Assembly (NCBI GenBank): GCA_945871455.1
Contig: CAMBXJ010000022.1
Span: 1-19,015 of the forward strand
Length of the DNA: 19,015 nt
Source of the DNA: Asaia bogorensis
Lineage (GTDB): Bacteria; Pseudomonadota; Alphaproteobacteria; Acetobacterales; Acetobacteraceae
Direction of reading: 5' to 3'
Below are positions 13,833 through 19,015 of this stretch, piece after piece. Numbering within the stretch: position 1 is the first letter of the stretch; every line of letters starts with the position of its first letter. The translations under genes were made by a program, and so were the position numbers. Under the pieces are notes generated by a model. The model saw only the letters and a program-made list of their open reading frames with translations. It had not been told where the DNA came from and searched no databases.

Positions 13833-13979
13833 CTAGCCTCCATCGTTAGATTTGAGACACACGGACGCCGTCCCATGCTCAATCACCGAGAAGACCGGTC
13901 CGACGATCAAATGGCAGTCATACATGCCCGGGAACCGAAACCCATGCGTTCCTGATTGGAATATCTGCCCGTTGAGCAT
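13833..13979 (-). CDS. 48-aa ORF translationally coupled to the S8 peptidase
   Basis: This small frame starts at ATG 13979, 8 bases after AGAGGAA, and ends with TAG at 13833-13835. A single base separates the stop from the peptidase ATG (TAGTATG on the minus strand), and the last codons (GATGGAGGC) contain the peptidase SD. The product begins MLNGQIFQSGTHGFRFPG, then MYDCHLIVGPVFSVIEHG, with two Cys and no clear membrane helix or signal peptide. An in-frame stop lies 13 codons upstream of the ATG with no other start between, so the start is unambiguous. I do not recognise it. Candidates are a peptidase substrate, an inhibitor or a mere leader ORF. The tight junction is the main support for it being real. 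Confidence 0.55.
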   Translation of the reverse strand: MLNGQIFQSGTHGFRFPGMYDCHLIVGPVFSVIEHGTASVCLKSNDGG

Positions 13980-14038
13980 CTTGCGCTTCCTCTGGTGGTG
14001 ACACGAAGCGCGTCACGGCGAGATAGAAGCAAGTCGTC

Positions 14039-14103
14039 CGTCAAAAATGGGGCGAATTCCGCGTCAAAACTGCCAAGGGCCGATCACCGAAGGCGTCAAA
14101 AAA
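14039..14103 (-). promoter_or_regulatory. Three TTTTGACG copies upstream of the peptidase cassette
   Basis: On the minus strand, TTTTGACG occurs at 14101-14094, 14069-14062 and 14046-14039, all in the same orientation and upstream of the 48-aa ORF. They could be regulator sites, or alternative -35 elements (TTGACG matches 5/6 of TTGACA), although no good -10 is found at the right distance from any of them. The other bases of the 180-base gap (13980-14159) show no gene. A small stem (CTCGC/GCGAG, minus strand) followed by a T6 run near 14098-14103 might terminate the efflux operon. Confidence 0.35.
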
Positions 14104-14159
14104 CTCAATCCCACTCGCCGGAGACCGCGAGGCGCCCACAGGCCGAGTGTCAACGCCCC

Positions 14160-14477
14160 CTAATGCGCCAACTTCAACGTCACCACCCCAGCAACAATCA
14201 ACAGAACCCCCAGATACCGCCCCAAACTCGACGGATCCCCAAACAACCAGATCCCCACCGCAAATGTCCCCGCGGCCCCAATCCCGGTCCAAACCGCATA
14301 AGCCGTCCCCAACGGTATATCCCGCTGAGCGAGCCAAAGCAGATACCCGCTGATCCCCATCGACACCACGGCAAGCGCCACGCCCTGGACCGTCTTGGCC
14401 GGTTCCTGCGCCCATTTCAGACCCAACGGCCAGCCGATTTCAAACAATCCAGCCGCGACCAGATACACCCAGCTCAC
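14160..14477 (-). CDS. SMR family efflux protein, SugE/Gdx-like
   Basis: A 105-aa four-helix small multidrug resistance protein that functions as an antiparallel dimer in the inner membrane and exports cations with proton exchange. The essential acid is E13 in LFEIGW. W16, K21 and the signature GTAYAVWTGIGAAGTF (57-72) match the SugE/Gdx branch, which exports guanidinium and small quaternary amines. The start is GTG 14477, with GGGAG about 9 bases upstream; this places E13 exactly as in known members. Longer starts in the same frame would overlap the RND gene. It begins 16 bases after the RND pump stop, so it is probably the last gene of that operon. The exact substrate is not determinable; the family assignment is firm. 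Confidence 0.9.
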   Translation of the reverse strand: MSWVYLVAAGLFEIGWPLGLKWAQEPAKTVQGVALAVVSMGISGYLLWLAQRDIPLGTAYAVWTGIGAAGTFAVGIWLFGDPSSLGRYLGVLLIVAGVVTLKLAH

Positions 14478-14493
14478 GATCCCAATCTCCCGT

Positions 14494-17400
14494 TCAATGC
14501 GCAGGGCCGACCGGCGAGGCCGAAGCGGCAACCTTCGGCTTGCCGCTGCCCAGCCATTCCTCAAAGCGCTGCATGACAACGAAGAAGGAAGGCACGAACA
14601 GCACCGCCAGGCAGGTGGACGCCAACATGCCGCTGAACACGGTGATGCCGATCGATTTCCGCGCGCTCGCCCCGGCACCGGTTGCCAGAACCAGCGGCAG
14701 CACGCCCAGGATGAACGCGAAGGACGTCATGATGATCGGACGGAACCGCGCCCTAGCCGCATCGACCGCCGCGTCGACGATTGCCCGCCCATGGAGCACC
14801 CGACGCTCCCGCGCCACCTCCACGATCAGAATGGCGTTCTTGGCCGACAGCGCGATCAGCAGGATCAGCCCGATCTGGACGTAAAGATTGTTAGACAGTC
14901 CCAACGACGTCAGGGCCGCGACCGGCCCAAGCAACGAAAGCGGCACCGACAGCAAAACCGTGATCGGGGACAACCAGCTTTCGTACTGCCCCGCCAGCAC
15001 CAGATAAACCAACAGGATCGCCATCCCGAAGGAGAAGAAAATCTGGTTGCCGACCACTTTCTCCTGGTACGACATCGCCGACCAGTCGTAACTCACACCC
15101 GGCGGCAGGGTTGCGGCCGCGGTCTGTTCCATCAACGACAGAGCCTCGCCGCTGCTGAATCCGGCGGCGGCCGTCCCCAGGATCGTGGCACTCGGATACA
15201 GGTTGTAAAGCGTGATCAGGGACGGCCCGACGACCGGCTTCAGCGACACGATCGTGCCCAACGGCACCATCGTCCCGGATGCGGTGCGGACCGGCAACTG
15301 CTCCAGATCCGTCGCGCGCCCGCGGAAATCGGCGTCCGCCTGGATATAGACCTGGAAGGTGCGGCCGAACTTGTTGATCTGCCCCACATAGCTGGACCCG
15401 ATATAGGCAGCCATGGTCTGGAACACCTGACCGACCGTCACGCCCAGGGTCTGAGCCTTGACCCTGTCGACCTCCACATCGAACTGCGGCACTCCGGCAC
15501 GGAACGATGTCGCGACATGCGACAGGCCGGACTGCGTGCGACTTGCGCCGACCATGGCATCGGTCACCGCCGCCAGCTTGGTCAGGTCGCCCGACCCGTC
15601 GCGCAGTTCCACCTGCATGGTAAAGCCACCGGATGCGCCGATGCCCTGAATGGCCGGCGGCACGATCACCAGGTTGGATGACTCGGGAACATCCTCCAGC
15701 ACCTTGTTCAGCGCGGTATAGATGCCCCGCAGATCCTGCCCGGGGTTCTTGTCGCGGATCGACCAGTCGTTCAACGTCACGTAGGCAACCGCGGCGTTGG
15801 CCAGGGTGGCATTGTTGTCGATGGCGGACACGCCTGTGATTGCCACCACATTGGCCACGCCCGGCACCGCGGATGCCAGCGCCGAGACCTTGCCGACCAC
15901 GGCCTGCGTGCGTTGCAACGACGCCCCATCCGGAAGCTGCACGCTGATCAGCACATACCCCTGATCTTCCATGGGCAGGAAACTGCTGGGAATGCGCGTG
16001 AACCCGACAAACGCCAGGGTAATCAGCGCCAGCCCGACCAGAGCGGTGATGCCGCTATGCCCGGCCATCCCACCGATGATGCGGGCGTAACCATTCTCGA
16101 CCGGAGCATAGGCCTTGTTGAACGCGCGGAAGAAGAAATTGCGCTGATCCGGCGGGACCGGGGTCCGCAGCCACATGGCGCACTGGGTGGGTTTCAGGGT
16201 CGCGGCATTGATGGCGCTCAACAGCGCCGTGGCCGAAATCACCAGCGCGAACTGGGCATAAAGCTGTCCCGTCAACCCGGGCAGGAAGGCCGACGGGATG
16301 AACACCGACATCAGCACCAGGGTGATGCCGATGATCGGTCCGAACAACTCGCCCATGGCCTTGATCGCGGCGTCGTGCGGACTTAGCCCCTGTTCGATTT
16401 GATGCGCGGCCCCCTCCACCACCACGATCGCGTCGTCCACCACGATCCCGATGGCCAGCACCAGCGCGAATAACGTGGACAGGTTGACCGTGAAGCCCAG
16501 GGCGGCCATCGCGGCAAACGCGCCGATGATGGTTACTGGAACAGTGGTCGCGGGCACCAAGGTCGCCCGCCAGTCTTGCAGGAACACCAGGATCACGGCC
16601 AACACCAGCACGCCAGCTTCCAGCAAGGTCTTGTAGACCTCCGAAATCGAGGCCTTCACAAACGTGGTCGTGTCAAACGGCACGGAAAAGGACAGACCTG
16701 GCGGCAAGGTCTTGGCCAGTTCCTTCATCTTCGCATCCACCGCCTTCGCCACATCCAGCGCATTCGCGCTCGGCGTTTGATAAATGGCCATGCCGGCGCC
16801 CGCCTTGCCATTCAAGGTAAAGCCCTGGCTGTAAGTCTGAGCGCCCAACTCCACCCGTCCGATGTCCCGCACACGAGTGACGGTGCCACCATCGCCGGTC
16901 TTGACGATGATGTTGGCGAACTGGTCGGCCTGGTCCAGGCGCCCGGCGACGTTCAACGTGTACTGAAACGACGTCCCGGCGGGCGCCGGCGGCCCGCCCA
17001 CCTGCCCGGCCGTGACCTGCTGGCTTTGTTGCTTCAAAGCCTGCGACACATCATCGACCGTCAGGCCACGCGCCTTCAACTGATCGGGATTGAGCCAGAT
17101 GCGCATCGCATACTGGCCGGCTCCGAAAATATTCACCTGCCCAACCCCGGGGACGCGCGCCAGTTCCGGTTGCAGGGAAATCGTCGCGTAGTTCGCCATA
17201 TACAGACTGTCGTACTGGGCCTGATCGGCGGTCAGCGCGATGATTTGCAGGATGGAGGTGGATTTCTTCTGCACCACCACGCCCTGAGTCTGTACCGCGG
17301 TCGGCAGCGACGCCAGCGCGGCGGAAACCTTGTTCTGCACCAGAACCTGCGCGAAGTTCAGATCCGTGCCGATCTGGAATGTCACGGTCAGGTTGTAACT

Positions 17401-17661
17401 GCCGTCCGACGCGCTGGTGGACAGCATATAGAGCATGCCCTCCACGCCATTGACCTGCTGTTCGATCGGCAGGGCCACGGTGTTCATCACATCCTTGGCG
17501 CTGGCGCCCGGATAGCTGGTGGTGACGGAAACCGTCGGCGGCACCACGTTCGGATACTGCGCCACCGGCAGGGAGAACACCGAAACGGCACCAATGACCA
17601 CCATCAGAATGGCCAGAACATTGGCCAGGACCGGGCGGTTGATGAAGAATGCAGAGATCAT
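14494..17661 (-). CDS. RND multidrug efflux pump, inner-membrane subunit (HAE1, AcrB/MexB type)
   Basis: A 1055-aa proton-driven RND transporter of full family length. Helix 1 begins FFINRPVLANVLAIL (5-19), and the porter domain contains the usual LPVAQYPNVVPPTVSVTTSYPGAS. The proton relay is present: D409/D410 in AIGIVVDDAIVVVE and K941 in LIALSAKNAILIVE. FIPSAFLPGLTGQLYAQFA and RFRPIIMTSFAFILGVLPL are conserved helix-flanking blocks. It forms a trimer and takes amphiphilic drugs from the periplasm or membrane. ATG 17661 is 6 bases after the stop of the membrane-fusion protein gene and the SMR gene follows 16 bases later, so the three are almost certainly one transcript. The outer-membrane channel is not in the window. 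Substrates are unknown. Confidence 0.97.
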   Translation of the reverse strand: MISAFFINRPVLANVLAILMVVIGAVSVFSLPVAQYPNVVPPTVSVTTSYPGASAKDVMNTVALPIEQQVNGVEGMLYMLSTSASDGSYNLTVTFQIGTDLNFAQVLVQNKVSAALASLPTAVQTQGVVVQKKSTSILQIIALTADQAQYDSLYMANYATISLQPELARVPGVGQVNIFGAGQYAMRIWLNPDQLKARGLTVDDVSQALKQQSQQVTAGQVGGPPAPAGTSFQYTLNVAGRLDQADQFANIIVKTGDGGTVTRVRDIGRVELGAQTYSQGFTLNGKAGAGMAIYQTPSANALDVAKAVDAKMKELAKTLPPGLSFSVPFDTTTFVKASISEVYKTLLEAGVLVLAVILVFLQDWRATLVPATTVPVTIIGAFAAMAALGFTVNLSTLFALVLAIGIVVDDAIVVVEGAAHQIEQGLSPHDAAIKAMGELFGPIIGITLVLMSVFIPSAFLPGLTGQLYAQFALVISATALLSAINAATLKPTQCAMWLRTPVPPDQRNFFFRAFNKAYAPVENGYARIIGGMAGHSGITALVGLALITLAFVGFTRIPSSFLPMEDQGYVLISVQLPDGASLQRTQAVVGKVSALASAVPGVANVVAITGVSAIDNNATLANAAVAYVTLNDWSIRDKNPGQDLRGIYTALNKVLEDVPESSNLVIVPPAIQGIGASGGFTMQVELRDGSGDLTKLAAVTDAMVGASRTQSGLSHVATSFRAGVPQFDVEVDRVKAQTLGVTVGQVFQTMAAYIGSSYVGQINKFGRTFQVYIQADADFRGRATDLEQLPVRTASGTMVPLGTIVSLKPVVGPSLITLYNLYPSATILGTAAAGFSSGEALSLMEQTAAATLPPGVSYDWSAMSYQEKVVGNQIFFSFGMAILLVYLVLAGQYESWLSPITVLLSVPLSLLGPVAALTSLGLSNNLYVQIGLILLIALSAKNAILIVEVARERRVLHGRAIVDAAVDAARARFRPIIMTSFAFILGVLPLVLATGAGASARKSIGITVFSGMLASTCLAVLFVPSFFVVMQRFEEWLGSGKPKVAASASPVGPAH

Positions 17662-17667
17662 GACGGC

Positions 17668-18855
17668 TCAGCGCCCGCCAGAGGGGGTGGCTGTCGTGGC
17701 CGGAGCCGCCTCGGGCGCCACTTTCTGGCCTGGCACGGCGCGTTGCAGCCCGGTCACCACGACCTTGTCCTTCAGGGTCACACCCGTCTCGATCACCCGC
17801 ATATCGCCGACCAGATCGCTGATCGTCACCCGCCGCTGCTCGACCACGTTCTGGTCGTTGACCACCAGCAAATAGCGGCCAAGCTGGTCGGCGCCGAGCG
17901 CGACGTCGGGCACCAGGAGAGCGTCGATATCCCGCTCGATCGGCACCCGCACCCGCACGAAATAGCCGGGCAGCAGCGCGACATCGGCATTCTTGAAGAT
18001 CCCCCGGACCGAAAGCGTGCCGGTGGAGGTGTCGACATTCGGCGCGACGTAATCGATCAATCCGTCGCGCGGATAGCCGGTCTCGATCTGCAACCCGATC
18101 TCGACCGGGACGTTGCCGACCGGATCGGTCGTGATCTTGCGTTTTGCCCGTTCGGCCTTGATGCGCAGGATGTCGGTTTCGCTCAGGGAGAAATTCACCC
18201 AGATCGGGTCGACCTGGATCGCGGTGGCGAGCTTGGTGGGTGTGGTCCCTCCCACATACTCCCCAATCGAAACCATATGCGCCGTGACCGCTCCATCGAA
18301 CGGGGCGTTCACGCGCGTGTAGGTATATTCGATCGCCGCCTGTTCCGTGGCCGCTTTCGTCTGCTGCACGTCGGCCCGGGCCGAATCGCGCTTCGCCAAA
18401 GCCTGATCGACCGCGGACTGCGACGCGAAGTCCCTCTGGCCGAGTTGCGACTGGCGGACATATTCCGCTTCGGCCTGTTTGACCTGCGCATCCGCCGCCG
18501 CCTGCGACGCCTGGGCCTGTTGCAGCTTGCTCATGTAAGGCAGCGGCTCGATGGTGAACAGCGTTTCACCCTTCTTGACCATCTTGCCGTCTTGGTAGCC
18601 GATTTCCTGAAGAAATCCAGAGACCCGGGCAACCAGATCGACCTGGTTGACGGCGGCCGTATTGCCGGTCGATTCGACATAGCGCGTGATCTTCTGCGAC
18701 GTCGGTGTCGCGACCAGCACCTTGGGCGGCGGCGGTGCCGCGAACTGGTTGGTCGGTTTGCAGCCCGCCACTATCAGCAGGGTGCTGGCGAACAGCGCGC
18801 AATATGTTGAACTCGCGGCAACCCTGCCACTCGATATGGCACCACGTCTCAGCAT
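17668..18855 (-). CDS. RND efflux periplasmic adaptor (membrane-fusion lipoprotein, AcrA/MexA type)
   Basis: A 395-aa adaptor joining the RND pump to an outer-membrane channel. The signal ends in lipobox IVAGC, acylated at C32, with a Pro-rich linker after it. A barrel-sandwich/lipoyl half (DLVARVSGFLQEIGYQDGKMVKKGE, about 72-98) precedes an alpha-hairpin of Ala/Gln heptads (about 105-175). The second lipoyl half (RVNAPFDGAVTAHMVSIGEYV), beta-barrel and membrane-proximal domains follow. The C-terminus is Ala/Pro-rich. ATG 18855 has GGGAG 6 bases upstream and is placed right for the signal peptide; the open frame extends 33 codons further without support. It is the first gene of the efflux operon, with 6 bases to the pump gene. 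No TetR-type repressor gene is in view. Confidence 0.95.
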   Translation of the reverse strand: MLRRGAISSGRVAASSTYCALFASTLLIVAGCKPTNQFAAPPPPKVLVATPTSQKITRYVESTGNTAAVNQVDLVARVSGFLQEIGYQDGKMVKKGETLFTIEPLPYMSKLQQAQASQAAADAQVKQAEAEYVRQSQLGQRDFASQSAVDQALAKRDSARADVQQTKAATEQAAIEYTYTRVNAPFDGAVTAHMVSIGEYVGGTTPTKLATAIQVDPIWVNFSLSETDILRIKAERAKRKITTDPVGNVPVEIGLQIETGYPRDGLIDYVAPNVDTSTGTLSVRGIFKNADVALLPGYFVRVRVPIERDIDALLVPDVALGADQLGRYLLVVNDQNVVEQRRVTISDLVGDMRVIETGVTLKDKVVVTGLQRAVPGQKVAPEAAPATTATPSGGR

Positions 18856-18956
18856 CACGCTCTCCCAACGGCAAAGTTCACGGCGGGGCGACCAGCATCC
18901 CGCGGTTTCCCGCCAACCGTCCGAACCATTGACCGCTGCATCGCTCCCCCACACCC

Positions 18957-19015
18957 ATCGTCATTGCCGGGCTTGACCCGCCAACCCGCGCTTCGACGGC
19001 ACGGGGCGGGTTGGC
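18957..19015. repeat. Intergenic palindromic repeat, cut by the window end
   Basis: CGTCATTGCCGGGCTTGACC is the typical opening of alphaproteobacterial intergenic palindromes. GCCAACCCGC (18980-18989) pairs with GCGGGTTGGC (19006-19015) around a 16-base loop, and the window stops at the end of the right arm. If the palindrome continues outside, the arms may extend to the CGTCAT end. The 100 bases between this repeat and the adaptor gene hold no visible gene; a promoter for the efflux operon should lie here but I could not pick one. Confidence 0.65.

Noticed and set aside
12308..13849. 513-codon plus-strand frame over the S8 peptidase
   Set aside because: The peptidase strand has all catalytic motifs; the opposite frame has no SD or domain.
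14160..14678. 172-codon version of the SMR gene
   Set aside because: It would overlap the RND pump by nearly 200 bases. The GTG at 14477 places the essential glutamate at position 13, as in known SMR proteins.
16576..18810. 744-codon open frame antisense to the efflux genes
   Set aside because: The RND pump and adaptor on the other strand are certain. This frame shows only Arg/His/Gln-rich shadow sequence.

Overview
The window looks like a chromosomal segment of a GC-rich alphaproteobacterium. Three features suggest this: the gap-pgk gene order, dense use of strong Shine-Dalgarno (SD) sites, and intergenic palindromes resembling the CGTCATNNCCGGGC... repeats common in Rhizobiales and Rhodospirillales. 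An Acetobacteraceae-like host is a guess from overall flavour, not demonstrated. There is no rRNA, tRNA, CRISPR array or intact transposase.

Layout. Positions 1-288 hold a 66-bp near-perfect palindrome and two direct repeats that look like an insertion-sequence end. A plus-strand catabolic-looking group follows: a 3-hydroxyisobutyrate dehydrogenase-family reductase (289-1176), an exported cupin (1285-1704), a palindrome-rich 343-bp gap, and a crotonase-fold protein starting at TTG (2048-2965). It converges, across a 31-bp tandem hairpin repeat, on a fosmidomycin-resistance-type MFS exporter (3009-4502, minus) that has an unusual Pro/Thr octapeptide-repeat N-terminus. A 49-codon membrane peptide gene (4709-4858, plus) lies next. 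A minus-strand pair encodes a Tat-exported cyclase-family protein (5751-6845) and a DUF1223 thioredoxin-like protein (4975-5691) with four tandem in-frame ATGs. Divergent from it are a COG0523 zinc/cobalt GTPase with an 18-His repeat linker (6951-8246), then gap (8374-9387) and pgk (9511-10698), which form the core glycolysis/gluconeogenesis pair.

From about 10790 to 13979 (minus) lies the least familiar part. A 48-aa ORF ends one base before the start of a subtilisin-type S8 peptidase without a signal peptide. The peptidase is followed, after a 14-bp UUCG-capped hairpin, by a coiled-coil lipoprotein of unknown function. Parts of this stretch look lower in GC than the neighbouring genes, so it may be an accessory cassette.

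The rest (14160-18855, minus) is a compact drug-efflux operon: membrane-fusion lipoprotein, AcrB/MexB-type RND pump, and a SugE/Gdx-type small multidrug transporter, spaced 6 and 16 bases apart. No outer-membrane channel gene is in view. The window ends inside another palindrome of the intergenic repeat type.
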